Shown: one piece after another, positions 8,832-16,690 of the stretch
Layout: each line of letters begins with the position of its first letter
Numbering within the stretch: position 1 is the stretch's first letter
From: Pseudanabaena sp. lw0831
Lineage (GTDB): Bacteria; Cyanobacteriota; Cyanobacteriia; Pseudanabaenales; Pseudanabaenaceae
DNA: 64,000 nucleotides
Direction: 5' to 3'
Assembly: GCF_016584665.1 (NCBI RefSeq)
Contig: NZ_BBJB01000056.1
Location: 1-64,000, forward strand
Made by a program: the position numbers and the translations under genes
The notes under the pieces: generated by a model
Database searches by the model: none
Told to the model about the DNA's origin: nothing
What the model saw: only the letters and a program-made list of their open reading frames with translations

Positions 8832-10310
8832 ATGCACGGCAAATTCACATTGCATCCCCCTATACGCTTTGGGACTGACGGTTGGAGAGGCATCATTGCC
8901 GATGACTTTACATTTGATCGCTTAGCAGCAGTTGCACCGATCGCAGCACATATACTTCGCGAAACCTTTGGTGAATCAGGCAGCAACACAATTATTGTTG
9001 GATACGATCGCCGTTTCATGTCCGAGGCTTTCGCCAAACGCACCGCAGAAGCCGTAGCCGCGATCGGATTTGATGTCTTACTTGCTGAAGACTTTGCGCC
9101 AACACCCGCTTTTAGCTGGGCAGCCTACGATCGCAAAGCTTTGGGCGCATTGGTAATTACCGCTAGCCATAACCCTGCGAACTATTCGGGATTAAAAATT
9201 AAGGGTGCATTTGGTGGCTCTGTATCTCCAGATGTGACTGCAAAAGTTGAAGAAATTTTAGAACGTGGTGATTTTGTCTACGAAAGCCTCAAAAAAGGCA
9301 AAATCGAAACTTTTGATGCATGGACAAGTTATTGCCAAGCTTTGCGCGGCAAAGTGAATATTGAGGCGATCAAAGAGGCGATCGCGCAGGGAAAGTTAAC
9401 TATTTTTGCAGACGTGATGCATGGAACCGCAGCAGGAGGTTTGGCGAAAGTTTTAGAATTGCCATCCACAACCCAAGCCAGTCTTATTGAAATCAATAGC
9501 GATACCGATCCTCTCTTTGGAGGAGGTGCACCTGAGCCACTACCTCGCTATATCGCCGAGCTATTCCGTCAAGTCAAAACTTATCGTCATGACCATCCTG
9601 AAAAAACTCTAGTAGGATTTGTGTTTGATGGTGATGCCGATCGCATTGCATCTGTGGATAGCGAAGGTAATTTCCTGAGTTCCCAAATCCTGATTCCAAT
9701 CTTGCTAGAACATCTCGCTAAGCATCGCGGATTTAAAGGAGAACTGATTAAAACGATCAGTGGATCTGACTTAATGCCCAAAGTCGCCGCCCTTTTCGAT
9801 CTTCCTGTTTACGAAACTCCTGTTGGCTACAAGTACATTGCCGAGAGAATGCTCTCTGGGATTCCTTGCCTATTGGGGGGCGAAGAGTCGGGCGGGATCG
9901 GCTATGGCAACCATATCCCTGAGCGTGATGCTTTGCTGTCGGCTTTGTATGTACTAGAGGCGATCGCGCAATCAAATAAAGATTTGAGCGTTCTGTACAG
10001 CGATTTACAAAAGCAAACTAATTTTGTCTCCCATTACGATCGCATTGATAAAAAGCTATCTGGCATGGCTGCGCGGGAGAAACTAGTCTCTACGCTTCAG
10101 CAATTCTCACTGACGGAAATTGCTGGACGGAAAGTAATTGACGCTAAATCTCCTGATGGATTTAAGTTCCGTTTAGCAGATGGAAGTTGGCTCTTAATTC
10201 GCTTTAGTGGCACTGAGCCATTGCTACGTCTCTATTGCGAAGCATCAACGCCTGAACTTGTACATAAAACTCTCAACTGGATTTCCAATTGGGCTGAGCA
10301 ATTCAATTAA
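8832..10310 (+). CDS. Phosphoglucomutase/phosphomannomutase family protein
   Basis: A 492-residue alpha-D-phosphohexomutase that interconverts hexose 1- and 6-phosphates and feeds glycogen, sucrose or nucleotide-sugar synthesis. It has the four expected domains. The N-terminal RFGTDGWRG is followed by the catalytic serine loop ITASHNP (Ser112). The metal-binding loop is FDGDADR (Asp266, Asp268, Asp270). The sugar-specificity loop is GGEESGGIGYGNHIPERD, and the phosphate-binding loop is RFSGTEPLLRLYCEA near the C-terminus. The GEESGG.. loop is the form shared by PGM and PMM enzymes, so the substrate is not settled. Several HIP1 octamers are present. Confidence 0.93.
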   Translation: MHGKFTLHPPIRFGTDGWRGIIADDFTFDRLAAVAPIAAHILRETFGESGSNTIIVGYDRRFMSEAFAKRTAEAVAAIGFDVLLAEDFAPTPAFSWAAYDRKALGALVITASHNPANYSGLKIKGAFGGSVSPDVTAKVEEILERGDFVYESLKKGKIETFDAWTSYCQALRGKVNIEAIKEAIAQGKLTIFADVMHGTAAGGLAKVLELPSTTQASLIEINSDTDPLFGGGAPEPLPRYIAELFRQVKTYRHDHPEKTLVGFVFDGDADRIASVDSEGNFLSSQILIPILLEHLAKHRGFKGELIKTISGSDLMPKVAALFDLPVYETPVGYKYIAERMLSGIPCLLGGEESGGIGYGNHIPERDALLSALYVLEAIAQSNKDLSVLYSDLQKQTNFVSHYDRIDKKLSGMAAREKLVSTLQQFSLTEIAGRKVIDAKSPDGFKFRLADGSWLLIRFSGTEPLLRLYCEASTPELVHKTLNWISNWAEQFN

Positions 10311-10346
10311 AAAGAAGGGGCAATTCATGAATTGCCCCTTCTTTTT
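10309..10346 (+). terminator. Core-palindrome terminator after the phosphohexomutase gene
   Basis: A 38-bp palindrome: AAAAAGAAGGG, the conserved core GCAATTCATGAATTGC, then CCCTTCTTTTTTT. It starts inside the TAA stop and ends in a T-run. It functions plausibly as an intrinsic terminator and belongs to the four-copy core family. Confidence 0.75.
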
Positions 10347-10477
10347 TTGTTACACTCAACTGAAAATTGTCATAGCATGGTGAAGTAGAGGCAAATTAAA
10401 ACCCATACTTTACTTTTGCTATTTTTTGTACTCTACTTAACAATGGATTACTACATTTCTCTACCCGAGGGTTCATT

Positions 10478-10960
10478 ATGCAGATCCAGACTAAGTCACA
10501 AGTTATCGTAAAAGCACGGATTGAAACCGTTTTTGATGTGTCAACAGATAGCCAGAATCTGCCAAAGTTCTTCACTGGTTATCAAGGAATTCCTTCAATT
10601 GTGAGTGCAAAAAATATAGATGGACTACCCCTTCACGAAGGAAGCATCCGCATTGTTGACAATAGCGATGGCTCATCTATTGAAGAAGTTATTGTCTCGC
10701 TAAAACGACCTAAAATGCAGCAATATGAGTTAGTCAAAGGGTTTAAGCCACCATTTTCTTGGTTAGTACGTACTGCTTCTGGACAATGGCTGTATGAAAC
10801 GATAGATACTGAAACAAAAGTTACTTGGAGTTTTGATTTTGAGATCCCCAATATTTTTGCTTACATGATTTTTCGATTGGCGGTGCGACGTTCATTTCAA
10901 CAAGCTCAAGATATTTGTCTTAGAAATTTAAAGGAGTATATTGAAAATCGCAGGGAATAA
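10478..10960 (+). CDS. SRPBCC (START-like) family protein
   Basis: A 160-residue protein beginning MQIQTKSQVIVKARIETVFDVSTDSQNLPKFF, the typical opening of polyketide-cyclase/Bet v1-like SRPBCC domains. These fold as a helix-grip with a hydrophobic ligand cavity. Later strands (EVIVSLKRPKMQQYEL, TETKVTWSFDFEIP) and the C-terminal helix (FQQAQDICLRNLKEYIE) complete one domain and nothing else. The ligand and role are unknown. The gene is monocistronic; its 3' neighbour sigF is on the other strand. Confidence 0.8.
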   Translation: MQIQTKSQVIVKARIETVFDVSTDSQNLPKFFTGYQGIPSIVSAKNIDGLPLHEGSIRIVDNSDGSSIEEVIVSLKRPKMQQYELVKGFKPPFSWLVRTASGQWLYETIDTETKVTWSFDFEIPNIFAYMIFRLAVRRSFQQAQDICLRNLKEYIENRRE

Positions 10961-11006
10961 CCGTCAATCAAGCGGCAGTGATGATAGTAGTTACAGAATA
11001 AAATAT

Positions 11007-11846
11007 TTAACAAGCTTCAGCTTCTAATACACAACGTAAAGTTGATAAGCCTTTTTTGAGTTGGCGAGAAATTGTGACTGCACTTACTCCTAACATTTTG
11101 GCGACTTCTCTTTGAGGGAGATCTTCAATAAATACAAACTCAACAATCTCTCTAGTGCGTTGCTCTAAAACTGCTAAAGCCTGTTGCAACCGGAACTTCT
11201 CATCCTGCTGTAACTGCATATTGCTTTTAGGGTCAGCAACTAGATCGCCAATGGACGCAGCATCTTCCTCTTCAGCACGAATAGGTGCATCAAGACTTAA
11301 AGGAGCGCGATTTTGACAGGCGAGTTTTACTTCTTGCCATTCGATCAGGGTGACTCCTAGAGCATTCGCAACTTCTTGCGCCGAAGGTTCTCTTTGCAAA
11401 GTATTGCGTAACTTTTGCATCACCCGCACTGATTGCTGCTGCAAATCCATCCAACGGCGAGGAATGCGGACTGAAGAACTTTTATCGCGTAAATAATGCT
11501 GGATTTCACCACGAATATAGCGGACAGCAAAAGAACTAAATGCATAACCACGATTTAGTTCAAAGCGATCGACAGCTCCGATTAAACCAAGCGCCCCCAC
11601 CTGTAATAAATCGTCATATAGCTCAGAGTGGCGATCAGCCCAAAAATGCACTTCTTTTTTGACGAGTCCGATATTTAAACGAACAAGGCGATCGCGTAGA
11701 TATGTTGATGGTGCTTTGCGATATTGCTTGAGTAGTTCGAGGGAGGTAGTTTTATCTTCAGCCGAAAACTCACGTACTTTGTGAGTATAGGTGTTGCCAG
11801 AGTGCTCAGAAATATTGGAGTTGACGGCGAATGTTGCGATAGTCAT
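11007..11846 (-). CDS. sigF: Group 3 RNA polymerase sigma factor, SigF-like
   Basis: A 279-residue sigma-70 family protein without region 1.1. Region 2 is clear: YLRDRLVRLNIGLVKKEVHFWA, then YDDLLQVGALGLIGAVDRFEL and FSSFAVRYIRGEIQHYLRD (core binding and -10 recognition). Region 3 (REPSAQEVANALGVTLIEW) and region 4 (VLEQRTREIVEFVFIEDLPQREVAKMLGVSAVTISRQLKKG, a helix-turn-helix for -35 recognition) follow. Size and sequence match the cyanobacterial SigF/SigB-of-Gram-positive type. In Synechocystis SigF is linked to type IV pili and phototaxis; the same role here is inference. No anti-sigma gene is adjacent. Confidence 0.88.
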   Translation of the reverse strand: MTIATFAVNSNISEHSGNTYTHKVREFSAEDKTTSLELLKQYRKAPSTYLRDRLVRLNIGLVKKEVHFWADRHSELYDDLLQVGALGLIGAVDRFELNRGYAFSSFAVRYIRGEIQHYLRDKSSSVRIPRRWMDLQQQSVRVMQKLRNTLQREPSAQEVANALGVTLIEWQEVKLACQNRAPLSLDAPIRAEEEDAASIGDLVADPKSNMQLQQDEKFRLQQALAVLEQRTREIVEFVFIEDLPQREVAKMLGVSAVTISRQLKKGLSTLRCVLEAEAC

Positions 11847-12286
11847 AGTTTTGCCCTGAACTAATCAAGCCCATTGATCAAGTCATTTAAGAAAGCTACT
11901 TGTTTGATGTACTTAGATTAGTTGTTACAGGGGCGATCAGTCACCTTGCAGACTGTTAGGGATTATTAAGGGCAAAAAATAGCTAACACCTAACAGGTTG
12001 TTAGGTGTTACAAATAAAGAGGCTGTCCAGTGCCGATCTGACTGGTTACAATCTTTATTTTCACGATTTAAGCTTCATGGCATCCATAATACGCCCGTAC
12101 AATATCCTTAATTTTTTGCAAATAAAACCTAATCATATTTAGCTTGCCGTTCAGCCAATCTCCATAGGTTTATAAATATGTTGTTAGAGAGCAGAAAGGC
12201 TAGAAAGTGAGATAATAGGAGCGTTGAGATTAAAGTTCAAAATTAACTTTGAGTCTCAATGAACTAATAATGCAAGGTGAATTTGT
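11847..12286. other. Intergenic region between divergent sigF and CHAD genes
   Basis: 440 bp with no supportable ORF. It holds an 11-bp-stem hairpin TAACACCTAAC/GTTAGGTGTTA at 11984-12010 and an imperfect inverted repeat (TTGAGA..AAGTT with AACTTTGAGTCTCAA) at about 12225-12260, just upstream of the CHAD gene. Both divergent promoters must lie here, but no convincing -35/-10 pair stood out. Confidence 0.5.
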
Positions 12287-13270
12287 ATGAAGCCCCAGCC
12301 ATTAGATTTATCGATTAAGCTAGGTGAGTACAGTTATCAAATCATTCAACAAAACTTTCAGAGGATTGTCGAACAAGAAAAAGCCATCTTTGAAGATAAA
12401 GATCCTGAACCTTTGCATCAGATGCGAGTTGGGATGCGCCGTTTGAGAACAGCTATTCAAGTATTTGGCTCTGCGATCGCCTTACCAAAAGCAGTGAGCA
12501 ATCCATCCATCGGAAAAATCGCTAAAAGTTTAGGAGAAACCCGCGATTTAGATGTACTTCAACAAGAACTGATCAGCCGCTACCAGCCTTTGTTGGACAA
12601 TACAGAACTACTGAAGTTTGAGAAAGTTTTGAAGCGTTTGCAAAAAAAACGCGATCGCAGCTTTCTCGATTTACAGAAGACTCTGAATGGCGATCGCTAT
12701 TACGACTTAAAGCAGGGTATCCAATCTTGGCTAGATCGACCCAGATATACAATGATCGGCGATTTGTCAGTTCGAGAAGTTTTGCCCGACTTGCTACTTC
12801 CATTAATCTGTCAACTTTTTCTCCACCAAGGGTGGCTGGGAGGAACAACTATTCAGTCAGAAAAAGTCACAGTGATTTCCATTGAAAATTCTGAGGAGTT
12901 GCATCAACACCTAGAGAAATTCGTCAATGATCTCCATGACCTACGGAAACAAATGAAAGGTATTCGCTACCAAGCAGAGTTCTTTTCAGGCTTTTATGAG
13001 GATTCATACCTTGAGAGAATTGAGGAGTTTAAGACGATCCAAGAAATTTTGGGGCAACTTCACGATCGCGAAGTCTTGCGTCAGTTTTTAGAATCGACAT
13101 TGAATGCAGATTTGGCAAAGGTGCTACCCACTGTAAACCAGACAATGCAGCAGGAACAAATCACATTTTGGCAAAGTTGGCAGCCGATCCAGCAGCATTA
13201 CCTCTCCTTAAAATTTCGCCAATCATTGCGATCGCTACTCTCAACACCGATAGATATTGCACATGCATAA
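12287..13270 (+). CDS. CHAD domain-containing protein
   Basis: A 327-residue, all-helical protein. It has the paired conserved histidine/basic motifs of the CHAD domain: DPEPLHQMRVGMRRLRTAIQVF near residue 42 and VNDLHDLRKQMKGIRYQAEFF in the second half. CHAD domains bind inorganic polyphosphate along a basic channel and often accompany CYTH triphosphatases or polyphosphate enzymes. No CYTH domain is fused or adjacent. The ppx gene lies 13 kb away in this window, so a polyphosphate link is only suggestive. A pyruvate kinase-like gene follows 70 bp downstream on the same strand. Confidence 0.9.
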   Translation: MKPQPLDLSIKLGEYSYQIIQQNFQRIVEQEKAIFEDKDPEPLHQMRVGMRRLRTAIQVFGSAIALPKAVSNPSIGKIAKSLGETRDLDVLQQELISRYQPLLDNTELLKFEKVLKRLQKKRDRSFLDLQKTLNGDRYYDLKQGIQSWLDRPRYTMIGDLSVREVLPDLLLPLICQLFLHQGWLGGTTIQSEKVTVISIENSEELHQHLEKFVNDLHDLRKQMKGIRYQAEFFSGFYEDSYLERIEEFKTIQEILGQLHDREVLRQFLESTLNADLAKVLPTVNQTMQQEQITFWQSWQPIQQHYLSLKFRQSLRSLLSTPIDIAHA

Positions 13271-13340
13271 CTAGCGCATCAGAGACATTAAATCATTCGG
13301 AACTATCCTGCGAATATATAGATTTAGGAACCTTTGATAT

Positions 13341-14903
13341 ATGATTAGCCAAACTTCACCAGTTAGTATCGATCCGCAGTTTTTATCAAGTCCCCATGTC
13401 CTGTTATCGACTCTTCAAGCACTACGCCAGAAAGTTGAAAGCGAAGGAGCCATTACCTTTAACAAATGGCAATCGGGCATTCATCGGGCTGAATTTCTTC
13501 CAAGTGCCTTGAATCTAGCTCAATACCTTGCATTACGTCAGTATGACCTCCGCGAACTCCAATCCGCATTAATGCCTTGGGGATTGTCTTCGTTAGGAAG
13601 GATTGAAGCAAGGGTATTACCCAATCTTGATGCTGTGATTGCGGCGCTAGAAGTAATGTGTGGCAACTACTCTACGGAGAATTTTCACCGCCAACCACTA
13701 GAATCCTTTTTTGAAGGCAATCGTTTGCTTCTCCAGCATACCAAGGAATTATTTGGGATAGCCAGTCCCCATCGGCGGGTCAGAATTATGGTTACATTGC
13801 CCACGGAAGCTGCTACTGACTATGAGTTAGTACGCGAAATTATCCGACGGGGTGCAAACTCTGTGCGAATTAACTGCGCCCATGACAATCCAGAAATATG
13901 GGAATGCATGATCGCTCATGTTCGTCGAGCAGAGCGAGAGAATGGAACCTCTTGTAAAGTGATGATGGATTTAGCTGGTCCCAAGATCCGCACGGGAGAA
14001 GTCCTTAAGCCATCCGATAGAAAGCGGGTATTTCGAGGCGATCGCATCTTGCTCTCGCGGTGTGTACCTAAATCTGACAGTAAATTAGAAACAGGCGAGG
14101 CGATCGCATCACCTGTGGACAATTTCCAAATTTGCTGTACGGTTCCCGAAATCCTCGATTTATTAGTAGTTGATGCACCCGTATATATTGATGATGGCAA
14201 AATTCGTACTCGTGTGGTTGACACTCAATATCGATTGCCAGATGGGCAATTAGGGCTATTGCTTCAAGTAACCCATGCTAGCCCCAAAGGAGTCAAACTT
14301 CGTCCCGAAAAAGGATTGAACTTTCCCAAAACCATTTTATCGCTCAGCCCTCTTACGGCAAAAGATTTAAGCGATTTAGACTTTGTCGCCAGTCACGCAG
14401 ATATTATCGGTTACTCTTTTGTGCAGCAACCTGCTGACATTGATTTACTTCAACAAGAGTTAAGTCTTCGTTTAAATGGAAGATCTAGCCCCGCGATCGT
14501 CGCAAAGATTGAAACGGCGATCGCGGTTTCCAATCTTCCAGAATTAATCATCCATGCAGCAAGTAAACAATCATTTGGTGTGATGATCGCTAGAGGCGAC
14601 TTAGCTGTTGAAATTGGATATCAAAGATTGACGGAGATTCAAGAAGAAATTCTCTGGATTTGTGAAGCAGCTCATGTACCCGTGATCTGGGCTACGCAAG
14701 TGTTAGAAAGTTTGGTCAAAGATGGAGCGCCTTCACGCGGAGAGATGACCGACGCGGCTATGGCTGAACGCGCTGAGTGTGTGATGTTAAATAAAGGTCC
14801 CTTTATTGCCGAAGCAATCACTATTCTCGATGATGTCCTAACTCGGATGGAAGCCCACCAGTCGAAAAAAACGCCCCAGTTACGAGCATTACATTCTTGG
14901 TAA
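13341..14903 (+). CDS. Short, divergent pyruvate kinase
   Basis: A 520-residue protein. A helical N-terminal extension of about 145 residues is of unknown function. A pyruvate kinase core follows: HRRVRIMVTLP, GANSVRINCAHDN (178-183 for NCAHDN), MMDLAGPKIRTGE, IVAKIETAIAV, IARGDLAVEIG and VIWATQVLESL. The core ends at ECVMLNKGPFIAEAITILDDVL, where typical enzymes read CVMLSGETAKG and continue for about 120 more residues. The allosteric C-terminal domain is therefore absent. The usual NFSH becomes NCAH, losing a serine that helps bind K+. PEP-to-pyruvate activity is likely but not assured; a regulatory or altered-substrate role is possible. Confidence 0.85.
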   Translation: MISQTSPVSIDPQFLSSPHVLLSTLQALRQKVESEGAITFNKWQSGIHRAEFLPSALNLAQYLALRQYDLRELQSALMPWGLSSLGRIEARVLPNLDAVIAALEVMCGNYSTENFHRQPLESFFEGNRLLLQHTKELFGIASPHRRVRIMVTLPTEAATDYELVREIIRRGANSVRINCAHDNPEIWECMIAHVRRAERENGTSCKVMMDLAGPKIRTGEVLKPSDRKRVFRGDRILLSRCVPKSDSKLETGEAIASPVDNFQICCTVPEILDLLVVDAPVYIDDGKIRTRVVDTQYRLPDGQLGLLLQVTHASPKGVKLRPEKGLNFPKTILSLSPLTAKDLSDLDFVASHADIIGYSFVQQPADIDLLQQELSLRLNGRSSPAIVAKIETAIAVSNLPELIIHAASKQSFGVMIARGDLAVEIGYQRLTEIQEEILWICEAAHVPVIWATQVLESLVKDGAPSRGEMTDAAMAERAECVMLNKGPFIAEAITILDDVLTRMEAHQSKKTPQLRALHSW

Positions 14904-14959
14904 ATGACCAGCAATTGCATCGATTTTCTTTAATCCACCTAGCTTTTGAGTAATTTCTT

Positions 14960-15148
14960 ATGACTACAAAATTAATCAATGTCGAAGTCGATCTTCAAAA
15001 TCACTACACAGTATCATCCCTAAATCAAGCGATTCAGAATGAATTGATTAAGTATGGAAAGCCGCTTAATTGGATTGTGGTTGATGCAGACAAAGAACAT
15101 CAAAAAGTTCATGTTAAGGCGATTTATCCCACCCATTCGGATAAATAA
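14960..15148 (+). CDS. Small hypothetical protein
   Basis: A 62-residue protein beginning MTTKLINVEVDLQNHYTVSSLNQAIQ, followed by WIVVDADKEHQKVHVKAIY. The pattern beta-helix-beta-beta suggests a small alpha/beta fold. It follows the pyruvate kinase gene by 56 bp on the same strand and could be its last cistron. I do not recognise a family; support is codon use, position and a compact fold-like pattern. Confidence 0.55.
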   Translation: MTTKLINVEVDLQNHYTVSSLNQAIQNELIKYGKPLNWIVVDADKEHQKVHVKAIYPTHSDK

Positions 15149-15284
15149 ATCCTAGTAATTGGCTATGGCTATTACAAATGGGGTCTCAAGTTTAAATTGA
15201 GACGTAAAATTTTTATGAGATGTTGAGATATAAAAATTTTTATAGGATAATGAAGGAACATGAGTCGGCAATAATGAAATAAAC

Positions 15285-16259
15285 ATGAATCTTCTGGCGG
15301 CTGATCAACTCTTGCAGTCTAATATAACCCTGTTGATAGTCGATAATTCAAAAAGCGATCGCGCCACTTATTCTCGTTATCTGCAATCAGACTCAGAAAA
15401 TACCTATCGCATTATCGAATCAGAAACGTTAGAAGAAGGGCTAGAATTGTGGCGATCTCAGCAGCCTGACATTGTGTTGATCGATCTGAATTTGCCCGAT
15501 TGCTGTCGGTAGCGGCGATACATGGCAAGGAGAAGCGACAATTTCCCAACGACTTAGAGACATGAATTCGCCGATGATCGTATTTCTAGTAGTAGATACT
15601 GGCATTGGCATTGCTCTCAATGATTTACAACGACTCTTTCAGCCCTTTGTACAAGTAGATAGCGCACTCAACCGTCAGTACGAAGGCACTGGCTTAGGAC
15701 TTGCTCTGGTCAAGCAGATTAGATTGTCGAATTGCATGGCGGTCAAGTTACGGCTGAGAGTGAAATTGGCAAAGGCAGCCGCTTCACAGTTACGCTACCC
15801 TACGATCTGTCTCAGTCTAGCGCTTCAGAATCTGAACCAACCGTCACAAATTCACTGCAACTAGCTGTAAATCCTGAAAATGCGATCGCGCCACTTATGT
15901 TACTCGCCGAAGATAACGAAGCAAATATTCAAACCTTCACCTCCTATCTGATCGCCGTCAATTACCGTATCATCGTCGCCAAAAATGGAGAAGACGCTGT
16001 TGCCATGGCGAAAGCAAATTCCCCAGATATCATCCTCATGGATATTCAAATGCCAGGCATGGATGGTATCGAGGCAACTAAGCAAATTCGCCTCGATCTT
16101 AACTTGATTAATACTCCCATCATTGCCCTAACTGCTCTAGCGATGGAAGGCGATCGTGAAAGATGTCTAGCGGCAGGAGCCAATTCATATGTGGCTAAAC
16201 CTGTCAAGCTTCGACAACTTAACCTGTTAATTCAGCAATTTTTAGGTTCCGTAAATTGA
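15285..16259 (+). pseudogene. Decayed hybrid histidine kinase/response regulator
   Basis: Three fragments of one multidomain signalling gene. 15285-15512 is the start of a receiver domain (LLIVDNSKSDRATYSRYL, IVLIDLNLPD with the phospho-Asp) that runs out of frame. From about 15500 the sequence becomes the C-terminal half of a HATPase domain (VDTGIGIALNDLQRLFQPF, EGTGLGLALVKQI), so the rest of the receiver, the HisKA domain and the N-box have been deleted. A 5-bp tandem AGATT duplication at 15716-15725 then shifts the frame before VELHGG. From 15732 to 16259 a complete receiver domain remains open (LLAEDNEANIQTF, IILMDIQMPGMDGIEA, VAKPVKL). That part may still be translatable; the kinase cannot be. 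Confidence 0.85.
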
Positions 16260-16523
16260 ATTATCTCGCTGCAAGCGGATGGGAAACTCCAACCTAATGA
16301 GTCGGTAATTATCGATAATGCTACCTTTCATCATGGTGGAAGAATTCGTGAATTAATTGAATCGGCTGGATGTAAATTAGTCTATCTCCCTGCTTATTCC
16401 CCTGAACTCAAGCGCATTGAAAAATGTTGGGCTTGGTTAAAGTCTCGAATTCGCAAACTTTTACACATTTCTGATAATTTACGTGATGCGATGGAGTCTG
16501 TTCTTTCGGCTTCTGCGTCCTAA
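16260..16523 (+). pseudogene. IS630-family transposase C-terminal remnant
   Basis: An open stretch directly after the receiver stop codon and in its frame translates to the end of an IS630/Tc1-mariner-like DDE transposase. VIIDNATFHHGG carries the second catalytic Asp, and LVYLPAYSPELKRIEKCWAWLK carries the final Glu, ending at TAA 16521-16523. The N-terminal two thirds and the left IS end are missing. The A+T-rich stretch to 16690 contains no further gene. CACTTGGCGGCAGC at about 16527-16540 may be part of the right IS end. It marks past transposition at the edge of the helicase cassette. Confidence 0.85.
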
Positions 16524-16690
16524 TACACTTGGCGGCAGCTATAAGCAACGTAACATATTTATTTTATTTTAAAAAATTGATATCTGCCTTTTAGGTGTAT
16601 GCTCATATTTTAATCACAGATTTATCTATTAAAATTTAGAAAAATCAGCTATACTATATAAATGTTTTTACTCAATATTTGGGGGAAGAT

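Noticed and set aside
13916-14224. 102-aa minus-strand ORF inside the pyruvate kinase gene
   Set aside because: Entirely antisense to a strong gene, with Ser/Arg-rich random-looking sequence.
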